Source: Paracoccaceae bacterium
Lineage (GTDB): Bacteria; Pseudomonadota; Alphaproteobacteria; Rhodobacterales; Rhodobacteraceae
Assembly (NCBI GenBank): GCA_947504705.1
Contig: CANNIA010000004.1
Location: 1-64,000, forward strand
Length of the DNA stretch: 64,000 nucleotides
Direction: 5' to 3'
Positions within the stretch are counted from its first letter, which is position 1; each line of letters opens with the position of its first letter. The notes under the pieces were generated by a model. It was not told the origin of the DNA and did no database searches. It saw nothing but the letters and a program-made list of their open reading frames with translations. The position numbers were made by a program, and so were the translations under genes. Positions 43,625-51,979 of this stretch are shown here, piece after piece.

Positions 43625-45055
43625 ATGATCCCCGCCAACATGCTGAAATTCTACATCAACGGCCAGTGGGTTGACCCGCTGTCCAAGACCCGCATGGGCG
43701 TGGAAAATCCCGCGACCGAAGAGATCGTCTGCGAAGTCGCCATGGGCAATGCCGAGGATGCCGACCGTGCCATCCTCGCCGCCCGTGCCGCTTTCGATAC
43801 CTGGACCTACCGCCCGGTTGCCGAACGCATCGCCATCGTGAAGCGCGTGCTTGAGGTCTATAACGAACGCTACGAAGACTTTGCCCAAGCCATGTCCACC
43901 GAAATGGGCGCGCCGATCACTTGGGCGCGCGGTGCGCAAGCCTGGGCAGGACAAGTCCATATCGAGGCGACGATCAAGGCCGCCGAAGAGATGGTCTGGG
44001 AATACAACCGTGGCACCACAAGGATCATCTATGAAGGGATCGGCGTCTGCTCGCTGATCACGCCGTGGAACTGGCCGATGAACCAGATCGCCTGCAAAGT
44101 CGCCCCGGCGCTGATCGCAGGCTGCACCATGGTGCTGAAACCGTCGGAAATAGCACCCCTCTCCGGCACCCTCTTCGCGCAGGTCTGCCATGACGCGGGC
44201 GTGCCTGCCGGTGTCTTCAACCTTGTCCACGGCAATGGTCCCGATGTCGGCGCGCGGATGTCCACCCACCCCGAGGTTGACATGGTCTCCTTCACCGGCT
44301 CGACCCGGGCCGGGACGCAGATCGCCGCCGTGGCAGCCGCAACTGCCAAGCGTGTGGCGCAGGAAATGGGCGGGAAATCCCCCAACATCATCCTGCCCTC
44401 TGCCAACCTTGCCGAGGCCGTGGCCGCAGGCGTCAACGCCGTGATGTCGAACACCGGCCAATCCTGCGACGCCGCAACCCGGATGTATGTGCCCCGCGCG
44501 CGGCAGGCCGAAGCCATGGCCGTCGCCAAGGAAACCGCCGAAGCGATCAAGGTCGGTGACCCGCGCGACGAAGCCACCGTCATCGGCCCCTTGGTGTCCA
44601 AGATGCAGTTCGAAAAGGTCCAGCGCCTGATCCAGGCCGGGATCGACGAAGGCGCTACCCTTGTCACCGGTGGCGTCGGTCGTCCGGCGGGCCTGAACCG
44701 TGGCTGGTTCGTGCGCCCGACGATCTTTGGCGATGTGGTCAATGCGATGACCATCTCCAAGGAAGAAATCTTCGGCCCGGTCCTGACGATCCAGCCCTAC
44801 GACACCATCGAAGAGGTGATCGCCATGGCCAATGACACGATCTACGGCCTTGCCGCCTATATCTCGGGCCCGGTCAAAGACGCCATTCCGGTGGCCCGCC
44901 GCCTGCGCGCCGGGACGATCAACCTCAACTACCCCGACTGGGACACTTCCGCCCCGTTCGGCGGCTACAAACAATCGGGCAACGGTCGGGAATATGCCGA
45001 CTGGGGCATCCATGACTTCTGCGAAGTCAAAGGCATTGTCGGCTACGGCAACTAA
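43625..45055 (+). CDS. NAD(P)-dependent aldehyde dehydrogenase
   Basis: This 476-residue enzyme has the aldehyde dehydrogenase fold with general base Glu247 (QEMGGKSPN), nucleophile Cys281 (NTGQSCDAATR), ITPWNWPM and the C-terminal PFGGYKQSGNGRE. Within the cluster it may oxidise an aldehyde left after C-N bond cleavage of the methylated substrate, or a formaldehyde/betaine-aldehyde-type intermediate. The start at 43625 lies seven bases after the mttB stop; in-frame codons upstream fall within mttB. Confidence 0.92.
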   Translation: MIPANMLKFYINGQWVDPLSKTRMGVENPATEEIVCEVAMGNAEDADRAILAARAAFDTWTYRPVAERIAIVKRVLEVYNERYEDFAQAMSTEMGAPITWARGAQAWAGQVHIEATIKAAEEMVWEYNRGTTRIIYEGIGVCSLITPWNWPMNQIACKVAPALIAGCTMVLKPSEIAPLSGTLFAQVCHDAGVPAGVFNLVHGNGPDVGARMSTHPEVDMVSFTGSTRAGTQIAAVAAATAKRVAQEMGGKSPNIILPSANLAEAVAAGVNAVMSNTGQSCDAATRMYVPRARQAEAMAVAKETAEAIKVGDPRDEATVIGPLVSKMQFEKVQRLIQAGIDEGATLVTGGVGRPAGLNRGWFVRPTIFGDVVNAMTISKEEIFGPVLTIQPYDTIEEVIAMANDTIYGLAAYISGPVKDAIPVARRLRAGTINLNYPDWDTSAPFGGYKQSGNGREYADWGIHDFCEVKGIVGYGN

Positions 45056-45105
45056 CCATCAGGGGCGGGCCGGACCTCGCCCCCAACCATCCATACGGGG
45101 ATATC

Positions 45106-46005
45106 ATGCATTACGGATATATCGGCCTTGGCAACCTTGGCGCGGCCTGCGCGGGCTGCCTTGTGAAAGACGGCTTCAAGGTCACTGTCTATGACCTGAA
45201 CGCCAAACTGGCCGAACCCTTGGTCGCCATGGGCGCCACGCTGGCCAACAGCGCCGAGGAACTCGCGGCGTCGGTCGATCACGTCGTCACCTGCCTGCCG
45301 TCCCCGGCGGTGTCCGAACGCGTGCTGAAAAACATCCTGCCCCACATGAAAAAGGGCGCAAGCTGGGTCGAAATGTCGACCCTTGGCCGCGACGAAGTGC
45401 TGAAGCTTGCCGCCATCGCCGCCGAATCCGGCGTGCGGATGATGGAACTTCCTGTCACCGGCGGCGTTCACCTTGCTTATCAGGGCAAGATCACCATGCT
45501 CGCAGGCGGCGACAAAGCCCTCTTTGACACCCATCACAAGGCCATGCAGGCCATGGGCGACCGGATTTTCCATCTGGGACCCTTGGGTGCCGCCTGCATC
45601 ATCAAGGTCATCACCAACATGCTGGCCTTCATCCACCTGAAAGCCACCTCCGAGGCGCTGATGCTGGCCAAACGCGGTGGGCTTGATCTGGGGCAGGCTT
45701 GGCATGCGATTGCAGCCTCGTCGGGCAACAGCTTCGTGCATGAAACCGAAGGCGCGCTGATCCTGAACGGTTCCTACGACATCGCCTTTAACATCGACCT
45801 TGCGCTCAAGGACCTTGGCTTTGCGCTCGGCTTCGGCAAGGAATTCGGCGTGCCCCTGGATTTGGCCAGCATGACCAACCAGACCTATATCGCCGCCAAA
45901 GCCGCCTATGGTGGCGAGGCGCAAAGCCCCGAAATCGCCCGGCTGCTGGAGGACCTTCTCGACACCGACCTGCGCGCTCCGGGCTTCCCAGCACGTCTGG
46001 AATGA
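45106..46005 (+). CDS. 3-hydroxyisobutyrate dehydrogenase-family oxidoreductase
   Basis: This 299-residue beta-hydroxyacid dehydrogenase has the nucleotide loop GYIGLGNLGAACAG, the substrate-binding PVTGGV and catalytic Lys167 in IIKVITNML. Members reduce or oxidise beta-hydroxyacids or semialdehydes with NAD(P). Here it would interconvert a hydroxyacid and the aldehyde used by the adjoining aldehyde dehydrogenase. It lies 50 bp after the latter and appears to end the cluster's core, since a strong hairpin follows. Confidence 0.88.
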   Translation: MHYGYIGLGNLGAACAGCLVKDGFKVTVYDLNAKLAEPLVAMGATLANSAEELAASVDHVVTCLPSPAVSERVLKNILPHMKKGASWVEMSTLGRDEVLKLAAIAAESGVRMMELPVTGGVHLAYQGKITMLAGGDKALFDTHHKAMQAMGDRIFHLGPLGAACIIKVITNMLAFIHLKATSEALMLAKRGGLDLGQAWHAIAASSGNSFVHETEGALILNGSYDIAFNIDLALKDLGFALGFGKEFGVPLDLASMTNQTYIAAKAAYGGEAQSPEIARLLEDLLDTDLRAPGFPARLE

Positions 46006-46015
46006 CCGCTTGAGT

Positions 46016-46057
46016 GGCCGTGGGCGACCGGTTAAGTTTCGGTAAACGCCCACGGCC
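46016..46057 (+). terminator. Long hairpin after the beta-hydroxyacid dehydrogenase gene
   Basis: GGCCGTGGGCG (46016-46026) pairs perfectly with CGCCCACGGCC (46047-46057); inside, ACCG/CGGT extends the stem. No clear T run follows, so termination is probable but not certain. Confidence 0.5.
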
Positions 46058-46119
46058 AAGCCTTTGATTTCGCCGGGGTTCAGCTTTTTTTCCACCGTGG
46101 ACACTTTGGAAGGCAGCCC

Positions 46120-47226
46120 ATGACCCCTGACGCCCAGTCCCGCATCGCCCGCCTCCTCCATCACCGGAAACCGGGCCTTTCGCAGGGCGAGCCGATCATC
46201 CCCCCGATCACCGCCTCGGCAACCTTTCATCTGCCGACGGTCCAGTCCGGCGGCCAATTCTACGGACGGAACGGCAACCCCTCGTGGGACGCCGTTGAAG
46301 CCCGGCTTTCGATCCTTGAAGACGCCGAGGCGATCTCCTTCCCCTCCGGCATGGCCGCCATCACCGCCGCCCTCTTTTCCACCCTGAAAGCCGGCGACCG
46401 GCTGGTGATCCCGTCGGACGGCTACTACGTGACGCGGGTCCTGTCGGAAGGTTTCCTGAAACCGCTCGGGGTGGAGGTCACCCAGATACCGACCCGCGAC
46501 TTTGAAACTGCCGATTTCACCGGCGCGGCAGTCGTCTACCTCGAAACCCCGTCAAACCCTGGCCTCGACGTGGTCGATATCCAGTCCGTCGCCACCCGCG
46601 CCCACCAGGCCGGGGCGAAGGTCATCGCCGACAACACCACGATGACCCCCCTCCTGCAGCGCCCGCTCGACCTTGGCTGCGATCTTGTGGTGGCTGCCGA
46701 CACCAAGGCCCCCGCGGGCCATTCCGACGTCCTCTTCGGCCATGTCGCAGGCCGTGACGCCGCCTTGATGGCCCGAGTGAGGGACTGGCGGCGGATGTCC
46801 GGTTCGATCGCCGGGCCGTTCGAGGCCTTCCTCGTTCACCGTGGCCTTGAAACGTTGGAGGTTAGGCTTGATCGGATGTGTTCCTCTGCCGCCACGATTG
46901 CCGACCGGCTCGCAGCCCATCCTGCGGTGAGAAACCTGCGCTTCCCCGGCTTGGCCAGCGACCCCTCACACCAGGTTGTCGGCAGCCAGATGGCCAACGG
47001 CGGCTTCCTGATCGGGTTTGAACTCCCCGATGCTGGCGCTGCCGAAGGCTTCCTCGCCCGCTGCCCGTTGGTCGAACAATCGACAAGCTTCGGCGGCACA
47101 CATTCCGCCGGCGAACGCCGCGCCCGTTGGGGGGACGGGGTGAGTGAGGGGTTTATACGCCTTTCGGTCGGGGTAGAACCGGTCGAAGTTCTCTGGCAGG
47201 CGATCGACACCGCACTTGCCGGGTAG
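46120..47226 (+). CDS. Cys/Met metabolism PLP-dependent lyase (cystathionine gamma-synthase/lyase family)
   Basis: This 368-residue fold-type I PLP enzyme has YGRNGNPSWDAVEARLSILE (phosphate and subunit contacts), Asp171 in DNTTMTP and the Schiff-base Lys196 in AADTKAPAGHSD. The last motif differs from the usual S-x-TKY in lacking the aromatic residue after Lys, and the protein is slightly shorter than average. It could be a cystathionine beta-lyase or a related C-S lyase. GGAAGG precedes the ATG. It follows the N-methyl cluster after a hairpin, so functional linkage is uncertain. Confidence 0.85.
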   Translation: MTPDAQSRIARLLHHRKPGLSQGEPIIPPITASATFHLPTVQSGGQFYGRNGNPSWDAVEARLSILEDAEAISFPSGMAAITAALFSTLKAGDRLVIPSDGYYVTRVLSEGFLKPLGVEVTQIPTRDFETADFTGAAVVYLETPSNPGLDVVDIQSVATRAHQAGAKVIADNTTMTPLLQRPLDLGCDLVVAADTKAPAGHSDVLFGHVAGRDAALMARVRDWRRMSGSIAGPFEAFLVHRGLETLEVRLDRMCSSAATIADRLAAHPAVRNLRFPGLASDPSHQVVGSQMANGGFLIGFELPDAGAAEGFLARCPLVEQSTSFGGTHSAGERRARWGDGVSEGFIRLSVGVEPVEVLWQAIDTALAG

Positions 47227-47230
47227 GGTG

Positions 47231-47256
47231 CCAAATTCCTTCCTCAAGGAATTTGG
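47231..47256. terminator. Bidirectional hairpin terminator between convergent genes
   Basis: CCAAATTCCTT and AAGGAATTTGG form a perfect 11-bp stem with a CCTC loop, followed by TCTTTCCCC on the + strand. It overlaps the last codons of the leftward SDR gene and serves the PLP lyase gene. Confidence 0.65.
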
Positions 47257-47933
47257 GTCTTTCCCCAAAGCGTATCCAGAATCCGCCGCGCCTCGTCCTG
47301 CGGATGGGCCAAGGGCGCACGATCTTCGCCCGGGAAGAACCTGGCGCGGGTGGCGGTCGGCATTCCTGCTGGGGTTGCGATTACCACACGGGGGCCGTGC
47401 CGTGCCGTTTCAGCCTGCCAGCTTTTCGCCAGCGCCATCTGGGCGGCCTTTGTCGCGCCATAGGCCCCAAAGAACGGCTGCCCCGCACGCGGATCATCAA
47501 GGAAAAGCGCAGTTCCGTCATGGGCGCGCAGCAGCGGTTCCACCATCGGGATCAGCATGCCGGTGGCGCGGGTGTTGACCGCAAGCGACTTGTCCCAGTC
47601 CTTCTGGTCAAGCGACCCGGCCGGAGACAGCGATGTCGCGTGGACCGCCGCATGGACCCAGAGGCCAAGGCCACCCCAGCGGTCATGGATGCTGCGGCAG
47701 AGGTGGCGCATCGCGTCGTCATTGGTCACGTCCATCGGCGCAAGCGTCAGCCCGCCCGCGCCCGGCAGGCCCGCGGATTTGACGCGATCATCCAGCTCTT
47801 CCAGCCCGCCAACCGTCCGGGCCACGGCCACCACATGCCAGCCACGCAGGGCTAGTTGTTCGGCCATGGCGGCACCAAGGCCACGCGAGGCACCGGTCAC
47901 GAGGGCGATCTTGGCGGCGATTTTCTGGGTCAT
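47244..47933 (-). CDS. Short-chain dehydrogenase/reductase
   Basis: This 229-residue SDR has cofactor loop TGASRGLGAAM and active-site YGATK (GAYGATKAAQ). The usual NAG motif after strand 4 is replaced by HAAVHA, an unusual change that may alter stability or substrate position. The start at 47933 (MTQKIAAKIALVTG) follows AAGGA by eight bases; an upstream in-frame start at 47987 has no good signal. Substrate unknown. It is single and convergent with the PLP lyase. Confidence 0.83.
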   Translation of the reverse strand: MTQKIAAKIALVTGASRGLGAAMAEQLALRGWHVVAVARTVGGLEELDDRVKSAGLPGAGGLTLAPMDVTNDDAMRHLCRSIHDRWGGLGLWVHAAVHATSLSPAGSLDQKDWDKSLAVNTRATGMLIPMVEPLLRAHDGTALFLDDPRAGQPFFGAYGATKAAQMALAKSWQAETARHGPRVVIATPAGMPTATRARFFPGEDRAPLAHPQDEARRILDTLWGKTQIP

Positions 47934-47968
47934 GACCTGATCCTTGCGGGGCTGTAGAAGCGCACCGA

Positions 47969-47996
47969 GCGGGGATATTTGTGCCAAGATGAAAGG
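47969..47996 (+). repeat. Copy of the dispersed GGATATTT...CAAGATGAAAG motif
   Basis: GCGGGGATATTTGTG then CCAAGATGAAAG repeats the 3' half of the elements at 35911 and 42016, here without an obvious flanking hairpin. It points rightward, toward the small lipoprotein gene. Confidence 0.55.
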
Positions 47997-48166
47997 GCAA
48001 GGGGGTGCCTAGCCCTTGCGGCCATATCTCGCAGCAATTTCAGCCTGACCGGTGCGGGCTACCCGGAACAGATTGCATCGGGGGTAAGGACGGCAGGTGG
48101 CGTGCAATTTGCGCCGGTTTATGATAGACAGCTCCCACTTGATCCTAATTCTCAACGGAGGTCGAA

Positions 48167-48286
48167 ATGCGCACTATTCATTTGTGGCTTGTGGTGGCAG
48201 TCGGATTAGCCCTGACCGGCTGTGCAAGCATGCCTCCATCGCAAGGAGCCATGGCGAGCGACGGATCGGACGGCAGCAGCTACTAG
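48167..48286 (+). CDS. 39-residue lipoprotein
   Basis: The gene codes for MRTIHLWLVVAVGLALTGCA followed by a short polar tail of 19 residues. It has a typical lipoprotein signal with lipobox LTGC (Cys19). GGAGG lies seven bases before the ATG, one of the best ribosome binding sites in the window. The mature peptide would be only about 21 residues (Ser/Gly/Asp rich), comparable in size to entericidin-type lipopeptides but without sequence likeness that I can see. Function unknown. Confidence 0.7.
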   Translation: MRTIHLWLVVAVGLALTGCASMPPSQGAMASDGSDGSSY

Positions 48287-48319
48287 CCTAGTTTCGCGCC
48301 CGATGACTTGGACCGGCGC

Positions 48320-49783
48320 TCACTCTGCCGCCTTCATCTGAAAACCTTCCTCGATTTTGTCCGAAGGGGCGACCGGGTAGTCGCCCGAAAAGCAGGCGTC
48401 GCAGAATCTTGGCGCTTTCGGGTCGCGGCCCTGGGCTTGGCCCGCGGCGCGGTAAAGGCCGTCAAGCGAGACGAATTTCAGGCTGTTGACGCCGATCCAG
48501 TCGCGCATTTCGTCTTCAGACATGGTGGCCGCCAGAAGCTTGGAGCGTTCTGGGGTGTCGACACCGTAGAAGCAGGGCCATGCGGTGGGGGGCGAGGCGA
48601 TGCGGAAGTGGACCTCCGCCGCCCCGGCTTCAACGATCATGTCCTTGATCTTGCGGCTGGTGGTGCCGCGCACGACCGAGTCGTCAACCAGGATCACCCG
48701 CTTGCCCTTGATCAGCGCGCGGTTGACGTTCAGCTTCAACCGCACGCCCATGTTGCGGATTTGCTCGGTCGGCTCGATGAAGGTCCGGCCCATGTACTGG
48801 TTGCGGATGATCCCCATGCCATAGGGAATGCCGGATTCATGGGCATAGCCGATGGCCGCAGGCGTGCCACTATCGGGCACCGGGCAGACGATATCGGCAT
48901 CGACCGGGGCTTCACGGGCCAGCTCTACGCCGATCTGGCGGCGGGTTTCATAGACCGAGCGGCCGCCGATGATGCTGTCGGGGCGGGAGAAATAGACATT
49001 CTCGAAGATGCAGAAACGCGAGGGTGCCGGGGCGAAGGGGCGGGTCGATTCTACTTTGTTGTCTTCGATGACGACCATTTCACCTGGCTCGATCTCGCGG
49101 ATGAATTCGGCACCGATGATGTCAAGGCCGCAGGTTTCCGATGAAAGCGCCCAGCCGCTGTCGCCAAGGCGGCCAAGAACCAGCGGGCGCACGCCCAGGG
49201 GGTCGCGCACGCCGATCAGCTTGGTGCGGGTCATGGCCACAATCGAGAACGCCCCTTCAACCCGGCGCAGCGCGTCCTTGATCCGTTCGGCCAGCGACTT
49301 TTGGATTGATCGGGCCATCAAGTGGATGATGCACTCGCTGTCCGAGGAAGACTGAAAAATCGACCCGCGCTCAATCAGTTCGCGACGAAGCGCGGTCGCG
49401 TTGGTCAGATTGCCGTTGTGTGCAATGGCACAGCCGCCCATCGAAAACTCGCCAAAAAAGGGCTGCACGTCCCGGATCGCGGTGGCGCCTTTCGATCCGG
49501 CGGTGGAATAGCGGACATGGCCGATGGCAAGCGGGCCAGGCAGCGTATCCATCACATCGGGCTTGGTGAAATTGTCGCGGACATAGCCGAAGCGGCGGGC
49601 CGAGTTGAAGCCGTGGTCGGGGTGATAGCAGACGATCCCGCCTGCCTCTTGGCCCCGGTGTTGCAGGGCATGGAGGCCAAGCGCCACGAAGTTCGACGCA
49701 TCGGCCACGCCGACCACGCCGAAAATGCCACACTCCTCCTTCAGCTTGTCGTCATCGAAGGGGTGAGAGCGGAAAGGGGCCAT
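48320..49783 (-). CDS. purF: Amidophosphoribosyltransferase
   Basis: This 487-residue enzyme catalyses the first step of purine synthesis, PRPP plus glutamine to phosphoribosylamine. After a short propeptide-like N-terminus, Cys18 in KEECGIFGVVG is the class II glutaminase nucleophile, which implies removal of the first 17 residues. HNGNLTNA and the PRPP loop VILVDDSVVRGTTSRK are present. It is downstream of cvpA, as in Escherichia coli, with 89 bp between them. Confidence 0.96.
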   Translation of the reverse strand: MAPFRSHPFDDDKLKEECGIFGVVGVADASNFVALGLHALQHRGQEAGGIVCYHPDHGFNSARRFGYVRDNFTKPDVMDTLPGPLAIGHVRYSTAGSKGATAIRDVQPFFGEFSMGGCAIAHNGNLTNATALRRELIERGSIFQSSSDSECIIHLMARSIQKSLAERIKDALRRVEGAFSIVAMTRTKLIGVRDPLGVRPLVLGRLGDSGWALSSETCGLDIIGAEFIREIEPGEMVVIEDNKVESTRPFAPAPSRFCIFENVYFSRPDSIIGGRSVYETRRQIGVELAREAPVDADIVCPVPDSGTPAAIGYAHESGIPYGMGIIRNQYMGRTFIEPTEQIRNMGVRLKLNVNRALIKGKRVILVDDSVVRGTTSRKIKDMIVEAGAAEVHFRIASPPTAWPCFYGVDTPERSKLLAATMSEDEMRDWIGVNSLKFVSLDGLYRAAGQAQGRDPKAPRFCDACFSGDYPVAPSDKIEEGFQMKAAE

Positions 49784-49872
49784 GCGTCCGAATCCTGTCC
49801 TTGGGGGTGCCGCGGTATTTACGGCAGTGGTTCGGGACTGTCACGCCCCGAAACGCCCGACAGGCGGCAGGA

Positions 49873-50490
49873 TCAGGGCGTGGTGGTCGTCGCCGCAGGC
49901 TCGGCCGGGGCGGTTGCGTCCGGGGTGGGTTCCGTGCCCGGGGCGCAGATATTGGTCAGGTCATTGTAGCGCGCGACGACCCACTGCGGCGCATCGGTCG
50001 GGATGTATTCGTCGATCCGGGCCTGAAAGTTCGCGAAGATAAGCGCCGTGCGGCTTTCGTCGATCATCGAGATCGGCTGGTCGGCAAGGACGCGGTCATA
50101 GACGATGAAGGCGACGGCGATCAGAAGGACGCCACGCCCCGCACCGAACAGAAAGCCAAGCGCCTGGTCGATCCCGCCAAGGGCCGAGCGTTGGACGGCC
50201 CCGGAAAAGAGTGGGGTGAAAAGTGCTGCGACGATCAGGCCGATCACGAAGACGCCAAGACCGGCGGCGACGACCGAAAGTTCACAGCTTTCCGACAGGA
50301 ATTGGCCAACCACAGGCAGTTCCTTGACCAAGGGCTGCACCGAGGGCGCGAAGTAATAGGCCGCGATTGCAGCGCCGATCCAGCCGAGGATTGCCATGAG
50401 TTCGCGGACAAGGCCGCGCGAAAAGGCAAGAATGGCAGAGACGAGGATGATGATGGCCGCGCCACCGTCAATTGCGGTCAAGTTTTCCAT
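49873..50490 (-). CDS. cvpA: CvpA-family membrane protein
   Basis: This 205-residue inner-membrane protein has four hydrophobic helices (about 11-25, 30-50, 72-92, 108-128) and a soluble C-terminus ending in an Ala/Pro/Thr-rich disordered tail. It begins MENLTAIDGGAAIIILVSAI, and the FSRGLVRELMAILGWIGA segment is characteristic of CvpA. Known members affect colicin V export and envelope stress, but the molecular role is unsettled. It lies between radA (32 bp upstream) and purF, a common alphaproteobacterial order. Confidence 0.92.
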   Translation of the reverse strand: MENLTAIDGGAAIIILVSAILAFSRGLVRELMAILGWIGAAIAAYYFAPSVQPLVKELPVVGQFLSESCELSVVAAGLGVFVIGLIVAALFTPLFSGAVQRSALGGIDQALGFLFGAGRGVLLIAVAFIVYDRVLADQPISMIDESRTALIFANFQARIDEYIPTDAPQWVVARYNDLTNICAPGTEPTPDATAPAEPAATTTTP

Positions 50491-50522
50491 CGATCAGTCC
50501 TCATCCCATTTTCTGCGAGGCT

Positions 50523-51878
50523 TCAGCCCGCTCCGAACATTTCGCCCACAAAGGCCGTCAGATCCGGCATTTGCCGTATCTGAATGCCCGCCGTTCCATC
50601 GGTCTTCGAATGGGACGGCAAGGTTGCCTGTGAGAAACCAAGTTTTGCGGCTTCTTTCAACCTGTTTTCGGTCTGCCCCACCGGCCTTAATGCGCCCGAG
50701 AGGCTGATTTCACCGAAAAGCACCATGTCAGGGGGGATCGCGATGTCTTCCCGCGCAGAGAGAAGCGCTCCGGCGACGGCCAGATCGGCTGCAGGCTCGC
50801 TGACCCTAAGGCCTCCGGCGACATTCAGGAACACGTCTAGTCCGGTGAACGGGATGCCGCAGCGTGCTTCCAAGACGGCAAGGATGGTTGAGACCCGGCC
50901 TGAATCCAGACCAACAACCGTGCGACGAGGGCTGGCGAGAGTGGAAGGGGCGACAAGGGCCTGAATCTCGGTCAGGACGGGGCGCGTGCCCTCGATCCCG
51001 GCAAAGACGGCCGAGCCGGGGGCAGGCTGGTCGCGGTTGGCAAGGAAGAGGGCCGAGGGGTTCGGGACTTCGGCAAGGCCGCCGCCAGTCATCTCGAAAA
51101 CGCCGATTTCGTCGGCGGGGCCAAAGCGGTTTTTCACGGCGCGCAGAATGCGAAACTGGTGGCCACGCTCGCCTTCGAAGTAAAGCACGGTGTCGACCAT
51201 GTGCTCAACCACGCGGGGACCGGCAATCTGGCCGTCCTTGGTGACATGGCCAACCAGAATGACCGCTATGCCCTTGCGCTTGGCGAAGGTGACCAGCTCA
51301 TGCGCGGCGGCGCGGACTTGGGAGACGGAACCAGGGGCGGCCTCGATGCTGTCAAGCCACATGGTCTGAATCGAATCGATGATCGCAAGTTGCGGGCGGG
51401 TCGCGTCCAGTGTCGTCAGGATGTCGCGCAGGTTGGTCTCGGCCCCTAGATGGACCATCGCATCGGTCAGACCAAGGCGCTGCGCCCGCATCCTGACCTG
51501 CGCCGGGGCTTCCTCGCCCGAGATATAAAGGCACTTCAGGCCTTTGCGGGCAAAGCTGGCAGCGGCCTGCAAGAGGAGCGTCGATTTGCCGATTCCGGGA
51601 TCACCGCCGACAAGGATTGCCGAGGCTGGGACGAGGCCGCCGCCAAGCACGCGGTCAAGCTCATCAATGCCCGATGAGGCGCGGGGTGGGGCGACTTCTT
51701 CGGTGGTAAGGTCGGACAGCGGGATCAGCCGGCCCTTGGCGCCCAGCGATTTCGGGCCGGTGGAGAGCGGTGCCTCTTCGACGATGGTGTTCCAGCCGCC
51801 GCAAGCGTCGCATTTGCCTGCCCATTTGCGGTGGACGGCGCCACAGGCCGAACAGGTGAAGGTGTTGGTCTGTTTCAT
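50523..51878 (-). CDS. radA: DNA repair protein RadA
   Basis: This 451-residue RecA-like ATPase/helicase processes recombination intermediates. It has an N-terminal C4 zinc finger (Cys9, 12, 23, 26), Walker A GGDPGIGKST, the RadA-specific KNRFGP motif and a C-terminal Lon-protease-like domain (from about 290). The start MKQTNTFTCSACG at 51878 is preferred to an in-frame codon at 51914 because it aligns with the zinc finger. Confidence 0.96.
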   Translation of the reverse strand: MKQTNTFTCSACGAVHRKWAGKCDACGGWNTIVEEAPLSTGPKSLGAKGRLIPLSDLTTEEVAPPRASSGIDELDRVLGGGLVPASAILVGGDPGIGKSTLLLQAAASFARKGLKCLYISGEEAPAQVRMRAQRLGLTDAMVHLGAETNLRDILTTLDATRPQLAIIDSIQTMWLDSIEAAPGSVSQVRAAAHELVTFAKRKGIAVILVGHVTKDGQIAGPRVVEHMVDTVLYFEGERGHQFRILRAVKNRFGPADEIGVFEMTGGGLAEVPNPSALFLANRDQPAPGSAVFAGIEGTRPVLTEIQALVAPSTLASPRRTVVGLDSGRVSTILAVLEARCGIPFTGLDVFLNVAGGLRVSEPAADLAVAGALLSAREDIAIPPDMVLFGEISLSGALRPVGQTENRLKEAAKLGFSQATLPSHSKTDGTAGIQIRQMPDLTAFVGEMFGAG

Positions 51879-51942
51879 GCGCCTCAGGGTGCCTTGAAAG
51901 GCGGTTCGCTGCAAGGCGCGGGAGGAACAAGAATCCTAAGGA

Positions 51943-51964
51943 AAATTTCTTGAGTAAGAAATTT
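51943..51964 (-). terminator. Hairpin between the pqiA-like gene and radA
   Basis: AAATTTCTT-GAGT-AAGAAATTT is a perfect 9-bp stem in the 101-bp gap, 16 bases after the pqiA-like stop. It closely resembles the AAATTCCTT/AAGGAATTT hairpin at 47231. Confidence 0.5.
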
Positions 51965-51979
51965 GGGCCGCGTGATGAG

